Both the position numbers and the translations under genes were made by a program. Below are positions 1 to 7,570 of a stretch of DNA of 12,631 nt, piece after piece (within the stretch, counting starts at the first letter, position 1; every line of letters begins with the position of its first letter). The stretch is from Baffinella frigidus (lineage: Eukaryota > Cryptophyceae > Cryptomonadales > Baffinellaceae). Location of the stretch: NCBI GenBank assembly GCA_026770585.1, contig MU646932.1:60806-73436 (forward strand), given 5' to 3'. The notes under the pieces were generated by a model. The model saw only the letters and a list, made by a program, of their open reading frames with translations. It ran no database searches and was not told the DNA's origin.

Positions 1-360
1 AACCCCGCCCCCCCCCCTCAGCGCACCCCCCTTACACCGCTATGCCCCCCTCCGTGCACCTCCCTCACACACCCCTACCTGCACACCCCTCACACCTCTC
101 TTCCAGCCAACCCACCAGGTTGGGCACTAACCGGGCGCACAGCCTTTCACACCCAATTTTTCTCTACTATCTGCGTTGCCGGGGGGGGGCAAGCCACACG
201 GTGGGCTTCGAGGGTGACGGGACCCCTAGATGTAGTGGTAACGTGACCAAAGTTGCATTAGAAACCCCTTAAAGTTAACGACCCACAGGGTAAGTTGACT
301 TTTGACGAAAGGTCCGTAGTCCACTGTGTGGCTACCCTGACTCTCGTTGGAACGCGGCGA
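1..360. other. Low-complexity C-rich start and gene-free sequence
   Basis: The first ~120 bases are C-rich with CACCCCT-type tracts. A G-run lies at 181-189. The remainder is unique sequence. No gene is supported; the short open frames here have no coding character. Confidence 0.5.
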
Positions 361-363
361 CGT

Positions 364-507
364 GATTTCATCCCGCCAGGTATTTAATTTAGTTACTTTT
401 GGCGTCAGAAGTTGCCAGAAGTTGCCACGTTGGACACTCCAGGCAGAATATGATGCCACCAGTATGTGTTTCGAGCAATTAAATTAAATACCTGACGGGC
501 TGAGATC
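364..507. mobile_element. Fold-back (MITE-like) element, 144 bp
   Basis: Terminal inverted repeats of about 27 bp: left 364-390 (gatttcatcccgccaggt, then atttaattt), right 481-507, which reads inwards gatctcagcccgtcaggt. The ends match those of the element at 2015-2192 (gatctcatccggtcaggt), so both belong to one family. The interior is unrelated between them. There is no coding capacity and no clear target duplication. Confidence 0.6.
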
Positions 508-570
508 GGGTTGGCGAACATGCGGCCGGCCGCCCTGCGTCCGTTCCTGTTCATCATCATGGTCAACCGC

Positions 571-667
571 CGAGGCTCGTCACCTGTCCGAACGAGGCTC
601 GTCACCTATCCGACCGAGGCTCGTCACCTGTCCGACCGAGGCTCGTCACCTGTCCGACCGAGGCTCA
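571..667 (+). repeat. 22-bp minisatellite, about 4.4 copies
   Basis: Units of cgaggctcgtcacctgtccg plus two bases begin at 571, 593, 615, 637 and 659, nearly identical. The last is cut after cgaggctc. The period is not a multiple of three, so a coding role is unlikely. Confidence 0.9.
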
Positions 668-704
668 CACTTTGTGTGGGTCCTCGCGGGGTGGCCGGGT
701 CCGC

Positions 705-830
705 CTCTGAGATCAACTCCCGTGCAGTTCGCAGGGACGTGGGACTCTGAGATTATCAGGGACTCTGAGAGTAACGTCCGTGTGGTTCGCTCTGAGATCA
801 ACGTCCGTGCGGGGTTCGCAGATCGATTCC
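705..830 (+). repeat. Degenerate direct repeats around tctgagatcaac
   Basis: Four variants of a ~25-40 bp unit containing ctctgagat(c/t)a and gtccgtg(c/t)ggttcgc follow one another. They are diverged and of uneven length, probably an old tandem array next to the 22-bp minisatellite. Confidence 0.55.
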
Positions 831-837
831 ACACGGC

Positions 838-1300
838 CATTCGTTTTCGGAGCTGAGCAGCCTTGGAACGTCACACGCCGACGCGACCGGCGTGCGACCT
901 CTCAGGCACGCTCCTTCTCTAGAATCCTGTAGGTGTACACCTCACCACGAGGCTATCCATGCCAACATATTCAAAAGTCAATTATTGGATTGTTGCCCAT
1001 TCGTTTTCGGGCTTGAGCAGCCTTGGAACGTCACACACCGACGCGACCAGCCGGGGGGTGGGCGTGCGACCTCTCAGGCACGCCCCTTCTCTAGGTGTAC
1101 ACCTAGCCTGGCGGGTGTACACGTAGCCTGATGTTGCAGGTGTGCACGTAGCCTGATGTGATGGGCGGGCGTGCGACCTCTCAGGCACGCTCCTTCTCTA
1201 GAATCATGTATGTGTACACGAATCCTGTAGGTGTACACGTCAACACGAGGCTATCCATGCGAACATATTCAAAAGTTAATTATTGGATTGTTGCCCAGGA
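838..1300 (+). repeat. ~160-bp tandem repeat, two to three imperfect copies
   Basis: Shared landmarks recur in order: cattcgttttcgg (838, 999), gagcagccttggaacgtcac, gcgacctctcaggcacg (893, 1066, 1169), ccttctctag, taggtgtacac, cgaggctatccatg (950, 1248) and cattcaaaagt-type text followed by attattggattgttgccc. The middle copy lacks the tail and carries extra aggtgtacac units; the third lacks the head. No gene is supported. Confidence 0.8.
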
Positions 1301-1323
1301 AACACGCCAAAAGTCAGCGATTT

Positions 1324-1359
1324 GTCACGTATCGCACGCTGAGCGTGCAGTTACGTGAC
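1324..1359. other. Stem-loop with two perfect stem segments
   Basis: The outer stem gtcacgta / tacgtgac (8 bp) and inner stem gcacgct / agcgtgc (7 bp) are separated by small bulges (2 and 3 nt) around a 1-nt centre. As DNA this is a near palindrome and possibly a protein-binding site. Function unknown. Confidence 0.5.
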
Positions 1360-1506
1360 CGAAGAAATGAAAATTACTACACGCATTTACAATCGACATT
1401 TATTCTGTTCGAATAGATAGCCTCTTGTGGGTTGCCTGATGTTGCACTTGTAACTCAGAGTGCTCCACTCGAGGCTAATCCAGCACCCGATTCAAAAGTC
1501 CAAAAG

Positions 1507-1590
1507 TTCACAATTTATTCATTGGGTAGTAATTTATTCAAAAAATCACAATTTATTCATTGTGTAGTAATTTATTCACTGTGTAGTAAT
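1507..1590 (+). repeat. AT-rich direct repeat, about 2.4 copies
   Basis: The unit cacaatttattcattg(g/t)g plus tagtaatttattca occurs at 1509 and 1548, with a partial third copy (cactgtgtagtaat). It contains no open frame of note. Confidence 0.75.
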
Positions 1591-1677
1591 CAAACGCCTA
1601 CACTCGACTTTTTTTCTGCGTGCTTGGATAGCCTGGTGTGGCTTGCTGGTTCTCGCCCAACGGGACGCATGATGCAG

Positions 1678-1795
1678 CACCCTGCCTCACGTCCCCTGCC
1701 TGCCTCACGTCCCCTCCCTGCCTCACGTCCCCTGCCAGCACCCTGCCTCACGTCCCCTACCAGCACCCTGCCACACGTCCCCTGCCTGGCGAGCA
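1678..1795 (+). repeat. Minisatellite of ctgcctcacgtcccc units
   Basis: At least five copies of a 16-24 bp unit, (c)ctgcctcacgtcccctgc, with interspersed cagcaccctgc spacers. The core cacgtcccctg also appears in gacacacgtcccctgg near 2276, 2643 and 2670, so the motif has spread locally. Confidence 0.8.
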
Positions 1796-2014
1796 CCACC
1801 AGCCACCTCGAGTCAACCAGACCGTGTTAGAGGGGTGTCAATGTTTTTTCTCTTCGTATACTGTTGTACACTCGGTGATATATGACTCTGGGTAGGTGAC
1901 TCTCTAGAGCATCTTTCTGCTCTCGCGTGTCGCCTCACAGAGGCGGGGCCCTGAGTCTATCAACCAGCGATACAGGCGCAGCCTTGAATCGCTGGTGAAA
2001 TTTGCCACAGCATC

Positions 2015-2192
2015 GATCTCATCCGGTCAGGTGTTTGATTTAAATGGTTCGGAGTCCCCCGGATGCACGAAATTTACTACACGTTTGTCAAGTCCAGCCC
2101 TTATTATTACTAGTATGATCAAACGTGTCGTAAATTTCGTGCATTCGGGGGAATCCGAGCCATTTAAATCAAACACCTGACCGGATGAGATC
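2015..2192. mobile_element. Long fold-back element with ~75-bp arms, 178 bp
   Basis: The arms pair over about 75 bp with only a few mismatches. Each end reads gatctcatccggtcaggt and continues through tttgatttaaatgg to cacgaaattta and cacgtttg. The short centre is AT-rich (ttattattactagta). It shares its ends with the element at 364-507. Apparent peptides on both strands are translations of the same arms and are not genes. Confidence 0.8.
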
Positions 2193-2364
2193 TGGGTGTC
2201 TGGGCAACGTGGGTATGCTGTAGGCATAAAAAGGCTTAAAACCGCATAAATAGGAGAGATTCTGGTGTGCACTCCGACACACGTCCCCTGGCTCCCCGCG
2301 ACATCAGCCCCCACCCCCGACCCCGCGACACCTTCGTGCCGCCCCGAGGATCGATCTGCGTTCA

Positions 2365-2460
2365 CCCTAAACCCTAAACCCCAAACCCCAAACCCTAAAC
2401 CCTAAACCCTAAACCCTAAACCCTAAACTCTAAACCCTAAACCCTAAACCCTAAACCCTA
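2365..2460 (+). repeat. Interstitial telomere-like (CCCTAAA)n array
   Basis: About 13 to 14 heptamers, mostly perfect CCCTAAA with a few CCCCAAA and CTCTAAA variants. The C-rich strand is on +. This is the cleanest telomere-type tract in the window and the main evidence for a TTTAGGG-type telomere. Confidence 0.9.
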
Positions 2461-2500
2461 GGTGTCTGGTGAACTTGGGGCGGCGGGTGGCAAGCAACCC

Positions 2501-2588
2501 GTGGAACAGCCCCGCCGGCAGGCTCGTGAACGCCCGCGTGACCGGTCACGCGGACGCCGAAGCCAGACGGTCGGTCGTGACTGCCTTG
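2501..2588 (+). repeat. Duplicated block Z, copy 1
   Basis: Starts gtggaacagccccgccggca and ends at gactgccttg. A near-identical copy lies at 4425-4492, which lacks 20 bp. The extra segment here contains the perfect 16-bp palindrome gcgtgaccggtcacgc. Confidence 0.85.
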
Positions 2589-2859
2589 TCATGTTCCAGG
2601 AGAGATGATGGCATACAGCAGGAGAGATTCTGGTGTGCGCTCTGACACACGTCCCCTGGGTGATGCACGCTGACACACGTCCCCTGGGTGGTAGCAGGCA
2701 CGTGGGGCTGTACGCGTTCCGGCGGAACATGCTCGAGGAGTGGCGTCGGCTGGAACCGTCAGTCCTCGAAAAGTGCGAGAGCCTCGAGCAGCTGCGCCCG
2801 CTCGCGGCTGGCTGGACCATCAAGGTATCCCTCATCCGGCTGGCTGGACTATCAAGGTA

Positions 2860-2919
2860 GAGCGTTTGCGGTAATTGTTGTCCATTTTGGACGTACGGTT
2901 TCCCGGTTTTCCGGTTTTG
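2860..2919 (+). mobile_element. Left-end remnant of the GAGCGTTTGCGG element
   Basis: About 60 bp match the left arm of the element at 6967-7162 (gagcgtttgcggtaattgtt, then cggtttcccggttttcc). A TA precedes it at 2858-2859, as expected for the TA target. No right end is visible, so this is a truncated copy. Confidence 0.7.
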
Positions 2920-2993
2920 AAAAGGGACTTATAGGACGTGCCAAGGATTTTAAATGGTACCAAGAGGCGCAATTCTGGTACTATACTAGCCTA

Positions 2994-3018
2994 CCTCGCT
3001 CATAACACATGAGCGAGG
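2994..3018. mobile_element. Collapsed remnant of the CAGGGGTACC element
   Basis: A hairpin cctcgctcat / atgagcgagg with a 5-nt loop. These are the subterminal sequences of the 117-bp family brought together, as an internal deletion would leave. Small, so less certain. Confidence 0.5.
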
Positions 3019-3113
3019 CCGCCCCCCCTGGCTGGCTGGACCACCAAGGTTTCCTCCACTCCTCCGTCTATCGAAAATTGCACTCCATCTCTTGGAAATT
3101 GTTGAAAATTGTA

Positions 3114-3232
3114 CACGGGTACCTCGCTCATGAGAAACTGCCTCCCCCTAGGACCCTACAGTAGGCCCATGCCTAGCTAGGACCCAATGGTGGCCCTGGG
3201 GGGTGGTGTTTCTCATGCGCGAGGTACCCCTG
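3114..3232. mobile_element. MITE-like element, CAGGGGTACC family, 119 bp
   Basis: Ends read cacgggtacctcgctcat (left) and caggggtacctcgcgcat (right, complement). TA flanks both sides (3112-3113 and 3233-3234). The core contains cctaggaccctacagtagg as in the other copies. No coding capacity; mobilisation in trans by a Tc1/mariner- or PIF-like transposase is inferred from the TA. Confidence 0.8.
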
Positions 3233-3245
3233 TATTAATAGGGTA

Positions 3246-3391
3246 ACGGCCTGAAAATGGGGTAGTTAGGCCTACGGCATTGCCTAGGACCTCCTACCGT
3301 AGGCCGAGACGTTTTGGTCCTAGGATCCCTCGGCCTACGGTAGGAGGTCCTAGGCAATGCCGTATGCCTAACTACCCCATTTTCAGGCCGT
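3246..3391. mobile_element. 146-bp near-perfect palindrome, copy 1
   Basis: The arms of ~65 bp begin acggcctgaaaatggggtag and meet at a short centre. A second copy of equal length is at 9642-9787. TA precedes this copy but the right flank is GT, so its target duplication is not intact. The many short open frames here read through the arms and are not genes. Confidence 0.8.
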
Positions 3392-3628
3392 GTCAGCCTA
3401 TGAGTATCTCTCGCGTTGCCGCCTGTGAGTGGCACAGTGGCATTCACCTAGAGCCCACGCAGGGCTGGAGGGGGGAGTATTCAAAAGTCAATGTTTTGAT
3501 GGAAAATGGTATTCAAAAGTCATTTTTGAGAAGAAAACGGCTCCAAGAACGCGCCAATGGCCCCAAGAACGCGCCTGGAATACCCTACCCTAGAGTCTTG
3601 CGTGGTACACGCGGTTGGCATCCACCTA
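3392..3628. other. Gene-free interval with short dispersed repeats
   Basis: Contains attcaaaagtca twice (3479 and 3513; the motif is also in the tandem repeat near 970 and 1265), an aagaacgcgcc direct duplication (3545, 3565), and cacctagagc phrases that recur near 3735. No gene is seen. Confidence 0.5.
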
Positions 3629-3733
3629 CAGGGGTACCTCGCTTATATAACCCTCAAGTGCCCAGTAGGCTCATACGCCCTACCGTAGGGCCCTAGCTAG
3701 GACCTGCCTAGGACCTCTTGCGGGTCAATTTCA
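3629..3733 (+). mobile_element. Chimeric element remnant
   Basis: The left end of the CAGGGGTACC family (caggggtacctcgctta, TA before it) runs directly into sequence matching the body of the hairpin element at 5577-5685 (gtaggctcatacgccctacc, then cctaggacctcttg). No right end is present. Confidence 0.65.
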
Positions 3734-3874
3734 TCCACCTAGAGCTACACGCGGTTGGCACGTGACAATGCGCGCGTTTGGCGCTGTGACAGAGGTGGCA
3801 GACTGGCGGGTGGGGGAGGGGTTGTCAGGTGACAGGCGGGACAGGTGCCAGGCTGATGGGTGGGTTGGTGGGGT

Positions 3875-3951
3875 GTGGGTATCCTTTCGAGTACAGGCAA
3901 CGTGACGAGGAGTCTCCTGTCTTGGTTGCCTTTACTCAACAGGATACCCAC
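3875..3951. other. Inverted repeat with 27-bp arms
   Basis: The left arm gtgggtatcctttcgagtac then aggcaac pairs with the right arm gttgcctttactcaacagg then atacccac, with three or four mismatches across a ~23-nt centre. It sits at the start of duplicated block X. It may be another small mobile element. Confidence 0.6.
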
Positions 3952-4057
3952 ATGGGGAGCAATCTTTGGGTGTGTTCATGAATCTTTGGGTGTATTTATT
4001 GGACGTGTGTGGTACTAAAGTTGGACACGCCGGTACTGAAGCCGATGGGTGGGTTGG
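3945..4057 (+). repeat. Duplicated block X, copy 1 (113 bp)
   Basis: Matches 5421-5533 over its full length with few changes: acatggggagcaatctttg, then tttattggacgtgtg, then ggacacgccggtact. A weak open frame crosses both copies but they diverge outside the block, so it is not taken as a gene. The repeat contains two aatctttgggtgt-type units. Confidence 0.85.
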
Positions 4058-4134
4058 TGGGGAGCAGGTGCTGGAGGTGGGGTACGCGGCGCCAGACGTC
4101 AACGTGCCTTCCGACATCGCCCTCGTCGAAGCTG

Positions 4135-4390
4135 CGCTTAGAGAGGCGGCTGCCTGACACACCTCTGTGAGGACTATCCGGTGATAGGCCCGCCTCGGCA
4201 GACGTTGGAGCCATTGGCTGGAGGAAGCCAGGATTCGTCAATCGGGGCCGGGGAATTTGGCTCTGCAGTAAAGGAAGCAGCCCAGTACCTCCTAGGACTG
4301 TGTGAATCAAGGGCGGGAGCCACACTCTCAACGCTACATGTACACGAACCGTGTCGCGCTTAGAGAGGCTGCTGTCTGACAAACCTGCTG
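4135..4390 (+). repeat. Duplicated block Y, original arrangement
   Basis: Includes gcgcttagagaggc(g/t)gctg (4135 and 4355) and cacactctcaacgctacatg. Parts recur at 4558-4593 (ahead of a MITE) and 4711-4772 (after it), so the block has been copied and rearranged in this region. No gene is supported. Confidence 0.65.
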
Positions 4391-4422
4391 AGGGGTACCT
4401 CGCTCATAAGAAACCATAAGAA
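4391..4422 (+). mobile_element. Truncated CAGGGGTACC-family left end
   Basis: aggggtacctcgctcataag then aaacc, preceded by the same flank (gacaaacctgctg) as the full copy at 4594. This is therefore a segmental copy of that insertion, cut short, and not an independent insertion. Confidence 0.65.
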
Positions 4423-4424
4423 AC

Positions 4425-4492
4425 GTGGAACAGCCCCGCCGGCAGGCTCGTGAACGGACGCCGAAGCCAGACGGTCGGTCGTAACTGCCTTG
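4425..4492 (+). repeat. Duplicated block Z, copy 2
   Basis: Matches 2501-2588 except for a clean 20-bp gap at about 4455 that removes the palindromic segment, and single changes near the right end. Confidence 0.85.
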
Positions 4493-4593
4493 CGTGTTCC
4501 TAGCACCCCCACCCACCCTCCATCTGCACGGCAGTGTCACTGTCCACACAAGACGGCCGCGCTTAGAGAGGCTGCTGTCTGACAAACCTGCTG

Positions 4594-4710
4594 CAGGGGT
4601 ACCTCGCTCATAAGAAACCGCCCCCCCCCTAGGACCACCGTACGACCCTAGGCATAGTCCTACTGTAGGGTCCTAGGAGGAGGCGGTTTCTTGTGAGCGA
4701 GGTACCCCTG
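4594..4710. mobile_element. MITE-like element, CAGGGGTACC family, 117 bp
   Basis: Both ends are caggggtacctcgctcat / caggggtacctcgctcac. The core lies in the opposite orientation to the other three full copies. TA follows on the right, but the left flank is ctg, so the TA duplication is not preserved on that side. Confidence 0.85.
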
Positions 4711-4914
4711 TAGGACTGCGTGAATGAAGGGCGGGGGGCACACTCTCAACGCTACACGAACCGTGTCGCACCGAACCCCTTTTTGTTTGTTAGGTTTATT
4801 GACACACGTGTCACGTCTTGAGAGACATGTCAACTTAGAATACTTGGAGCTGGTTGGCCTTTTAGCAACACGCACTTTCCCGCTTAACTATCTTACGTAG
4901 TTCTCTTAAGTTAT

Positions 4915-4941
4915 CCTAGACTCATAACCTGCGAGTCTAGG
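4915..4941. other. Perfect 9-bp stem-loop
   Basis: cctagactc and gagtctagg pair perfectly around a 9-nt loop (ataacctgc). No T-run follows. It could be a structural DNA or RNA element; nothing nearby shows its role. Confidence 0.45.
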
Positions 4942-4987
4942 GTAATCACCCACACACACGAGCCTTCATGGCAAGAATATTAACAAC

Positions 4988-5021
4988 AATATTAATAATA
5001 ATAATAATAATAATAATAAAA
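4988..5021 (+). repeat. (AAT)n microsatellite
   Basis: About ten AAT/TAA units run from 4988 to 5021 and pass into a short A-run. The surrounding 4773-5255 is otherwise unique sequence with no recognised gene. Confidence 0.9.
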
Positions 5022-5257
5022 ACGCCCCGTGGATATTCCTTAGCTTCCAGACATAGCCCGACCATAGGGTCCTCGGGTGGTGATGTTTCTGAGTCGCGAG
5101 GCAGCACTGGACCATGCGTCCCGTCCCTTGACCCCCTCCCCCACCCGCCACCGCGGGCCCACGTGATCCGAAAAGAAGCAAGGCTTTCCCTTCAACAACT
5201 GGTGCCGCCCTCGATGCACACCTGCTCCCAGACACGCGGCACTTTGTCAGTTGTGTA

Positions 5258-5374
5258 CAGGGGTACCTCGCCCATAAGAAACCGCCCCCCCTAAGGACCC
5301 TACAGTAGAGCTATGCCTAGGGCCCTACGGTGGTCGTAGGGGGGGGGCAATTTCTGATGAGCGAGGTACCCCTG
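5258..5374. mobile_element. MITE-like element, CAGGGGTACC family, 117 bp
   Basis: TA flanks at 5256-5257 and 5375-5376. Ends caggggtacctcgcccat and caggggtacctcgctcat. Core with ggaccctacagtag and atgcctagggccctacgg. Confidence 0.85.
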
Positions 5375-5420
5375 TAGGCAGTCAGACAAAGGCTGCTGGC
5401 AGGCTGGAACCTGCGCGAGG

Positions 5421-5533
5421 TACTCACATGGGGAGCAATCTTTGTGTGTATTCATGAATCTTTGGGTGTATTTATTGGACGTGTGCGGTACTAAAGTTGG
5501 ACACGCCGGTACTAAAGCCGATGGGTGGGTTGG
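5421..5533 (+). repeat. Duplicated block X, copy 2 (113 bp)
   Basis: Same length as copy 1 at 3945-4057 and only a few substitutions. The flanks differ on both sides. Confidence 0.85.
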
Positions 5534-5576
5534 CGCGGCGCGCGTCACCGGGAGGGCTGCAGGGACTGCCAGACTG

Positions 5577-5685
5577 GATATCCCTCAAGTGGCCAGTAGG
5601 CTCATACGCCCTACCGTAGGGCCCTACGACCTGCCTAGGACCTCTTGGCCGTCAAATTCGACGGCATGGCCACTTAAGGGATATC
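5577..5685. mobile_element. Hairpin element with GATATCCCT ends, 109 bp
   Basis: Terminal inverted repeats of ~19 bp: gatatccctcaagtggcca and, on the complement of the right end, gatatcccttaagtggcca. The core gccctaccgtagggcccta is also self-complementary in part. A truncated relative is joined to another element at 3629-3733. Confidence 0.7.
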
Positions 5686-5792
5686 GTGGCAGACACTCAT
5701 GAGGAGGGCTGGATGGACTGCCAGATCATCTCGGGTGGATGCAGTGGCAGACACCGCCATCATCTCCGCATCTCCAAGAAAGGGCCCTCGTA

Positions 5793-5909
5793 CAGGGGTA
5801 CCTCGCTCATGAGAAACATCGCCCCCCTAGGACCCTACAGTAGGCCTATGCCGAGGGCCCTACGGTTGTCCTAGGGGGGTGGCGGTTTCTTCTGAGCGAG
5901 GTACCCCTG
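5793..5909. mobile_element. MITE-like element, CAGGGGTACC family, 117 bp
   Basis: TA flanks at 5791-5792 and 5910-5911. Ends caggggtacctcgctcat / caggggtacctcgctcag. The core (cctaggaccctacagtagg) matches the copies at 3114 and 5258 in the same orientation. Confidence 0.85.
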
Positions 5910-5990
5910 TACTCCAGCACCCCCTCCCACTCACCTGCGTCGAATGCTCTGCTTACGTTCTCCAGAGGCAGAGGCAGAGGCGCCGGAACC

Positions 5991-6097
5991 TTGAGGTCCT
6001 TTAGGTTCTTCGAGCTCCCAACATAGGCGGACACCGGAACTTGTTCTGCAGAAACGCCATGCGCTTCCTTTTGGATCACATCAGGCCCCCCGGTGCA
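5991..6097 (+). repeat. Dispersed repeat D, copy 1
   Basis: Contains cgagctcccaacataggc, ctgcagaaa(c/g)gccatg and cttccttttggatcacatca, ending ccccggtgc. A second copy is at 6660-6760, a partial one at 9250-9295, and inverted diverged relatives at 8131-8192 and 9397-9460. It runs within ten bases into a CAACCCT array. Confidence 0.8.
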
Positions 6098-6102
6098 GAA
6101 GG

Positions 6103-6176
6103 CTCAACCCTCAACCCTTGACCCTCAACCCTCAACCCTCAACCCTCAACCCCCCACCCTCTACCCTCAACCAAAA
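6103..6176 (+). repeat. Heptamer array, CAACCCT variant
   Basis: About ten 7-bp units, mostly CAACCCT with CTACCCT and CCACCCT variants. The C-rich strand is on +. Confidence 0.85.
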
Positions 6177-6605
6177 GCCATGCTTCCCTGCACCCCCCGG
6201 GCTCTCACGAACCCTTTGGAGCCCTCTGCTCCACCCTTCACTCAACTTCCCCCTTTGCTCACATTTGGTAAGCAGCTTGTACTGCCTTGTCAGCGTATCT
6301 ACAATATCTGATGTCTTTTCCCTTACGCCGTCATCATTTAGATTGACTTTTCTAAGTTGCCAAGTCTTCCTTAACTCGATCTCTAGAGATGGTATGCCAG
6401 CTAGATGCCAGCTCGACGCTTCTGACCAACGCGCGGATCCGCTGTGAACAAAGGTCTCAGTTTTGACAATGGTCTGGACCAGACGCCTGCTGGATCAAGC
6501 GTGTCCTGTGAGTGAGGCTCGCAACTTGTGTACGATCACCCCCAATCCTGGCGCACATTACACATGTGCCTATTCACATACTGATTTACGAAATTCAAAT
6601 TTCCC
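6177..6605. other. Unique sequence, no gene seen
   Basis: This 430-bp stretch between heptamer arrays shows no repeat, no splice-bounded exon pattern and no convincing open frame. The open frames of 60-110 codons here depend on the neighbouring CAACCCT repeat or lack coding character. Confidence 0.5.
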
Positions 6606-6659
6606 GAAACCCTCAAGCCCCTCCTTAACCCTCAACCCTAAACCCTCAACCACCAACCC
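6606..6659 (+). repeat. Short degenerate heptamer array
   Basis: CCCTCAA and CCCTAAA units lie immediately before the second copy of repeat D, so this copy of D has heptamers on both sides. Confidence 0.75.
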
Positions 6660-6760
6660 TTTAGGTCCTTGAAGTTCTTCGAGCTCCCAACATAGGCACC
6701 GGAAATTATCCTGCAGAAAGGCCATGCTTCCTTTTGGATCACATCAGGGCCCCCGGTGCG
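6660..6760 (+). repeat. Dispersed repeat D, copy 2
   Basis: Matches 5991-6097 with a small deletion in the ggcggacaccgg part. It ends ccccggtgcgg and passes directly into CAACCCT units, like copy 1. Confidence 0.8.
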
Positions 6761-6762
6761 GA

Positions 6763-6799
6763 CCCTCAACCCTCAACCCTTAACCCTCAACCCTTAACC

Positions 6800-6830
<31 letters not shown>

Positions 6831-6964
6831 CACCCTCTACCCTCAACCCTCAACCCCTCAACCCCTCAACCTCTCAACCCAGAACCCAGAACCCAAAACC
6901 CAAAACCCAAAACCCAAAACCCAAAACCCAAAACCCAAAACCCAAAACCCAAAACCTAAACCCC
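6763..6964 (+). repeat. Heptamer array: CAACCCT block then CCCAAAA block
   Basis: About 200 bp. The first ~110 bp are CAACCCT/TAACCCT, followed by CAACCCCT octamers. A homogeneous CCCAAAA block of about ten units follows. The two blocks show local homogenisation of different variants. Confidence 0.9.
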
Positions 6965-6966
6965 TA

Positions 6967-7162
6967 GAGCGTTTGCGGTAATTGTTGTCCGTTTTGGACG
7001 TGCGGTTTCCCGGTTTTCCAGTTTTCATTTGCCCCCCCCCCCGATTCATTTGTACCAGAGAAGTGTCCATTTAAAACATTCAACGACCTTTACAACATTT
7101 TAAAAAACCGTAAAACCGGAAAACCGTACGTCCAAAACGGACAACAATTACCGCAAACGCTC
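6967..7162. mobile_element. MITE-like element, GAGCGTTTGCGG family, 196 bp
   Basis: Terminal inverted repeats of ~50 bp start gagcgtttgcggtaattgtt at both ends, with TA flanks at 6965-6966 and 7163-7164. It sits inside a heptamer array (ccct before, aaccct after), so it inserted into a telomere-like repeat. There is no open frame of note. A truncated copy is at 2860-2919. Confidence 0.85.
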
Positions 7163-7304
7163 TAACCCTAACCCTAACCCCTAAATCCTAAACTCTAAAC
7201 CTTAAACCGTAAACCCAAAACTTAAACCCTCACCCAGAAACCCTCAACACTCATCCCTGATTCCTGAACCCTGCCCCCCTACCCCCCAACACTAAACCCT
7301 ACGA
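7163..7304 (+). repeat. Degenerate heptamer array, right part
   Basis: Begins with hexamer-like taaccctaaccctaacc, then CCCTAAA-related variants that become irregular towards 7300. It continues the array interrupted by the element at 6967-7162. Confidence 0.8.
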
Positions 7305-7309
7305 GGGTA

Positions 7310-7480
7310 CCTCTACCATAAAAACTGGTTTCCTTTAGAAAGGGGGCGTTTTTGAGGTGTGAGTTTTTCAATAATCAAGAAAGAGATGGCGGGCGCCCCC
7401 CTGCATTTTTTAATAATTAAAAAAAGTTTTTACTGTTTTTCTTAATCAATCATGTTTTTCTTAATCAATCAGAAGAACAC
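7310..7480. repeat. AT-rich repeat, copy 1 (ttaataatta type)
   Basis: Contains ttttttaataattaaaaaaa, two copies of tttttcttaatcaatca, and gggcgcccccctgc. The segment at 8240-8395 has the same mix of aataattaa palindromes and ggcgggcg/gtgccc pieces, so both come from one repeat family. Confidence 0.6.
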
Positions 7481-7492
7481 GGCGGGGTCCTG

Positions 7493-7540
7493 CAGGGGTA
7501 CCTCGCTCATAAGAAACCGCCACCCTCCTGGGACCATGGT
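7493..7540 (+). mobile_element. Left part of a CAGGGGTACC-family element
   Basis: caggggtacctcgctcataa then gaaaccgcc match the family for ~35 bp, after which repeat-D-related sequence begins. A possible matching right half (gtaggagcctagggggggg, then cgttttcttt) lies at 8228-8255, which would place the intervening DNA inside this element. Confidence 0.65.
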
Positions 7541-7570
7541 AGGATGCTTTCTCTGCAGATCCCTTCTACG

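Noticed and set aside
1678-1795. CRISPR-like array of short repeats
   Set aside because: The units are contiguous or separated by repeated cagcaccctgc text, not by unique spacers of constant size, and the genome is eukaryotic.
2027-2365. 112-codon minus-strand open frame, with a similar peptide on + at 1995-2180
   Set aside because: Both peptides are translations of the two arms of the fold-back element at 2015-2192.
2365-2460. True chromosome end
   Set aside because: The array is short, internal, and flanked by unique sequence and elements on both sides, so it is interstitial.
3966-4157. Open frame across block X, partly repeated at 5442-5702
   Set aside because: The two copies agree only within the duplicated 113 bp and diverge outside it, and codon use does not resemble the GC3-rich gene.
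6734-6967. Pro/Asn/Gln/Lys repeat open frame
   Set aside because: It is the translation of a heptamer array; 7-bp units stay open in all frames because they contain no stop in this register.
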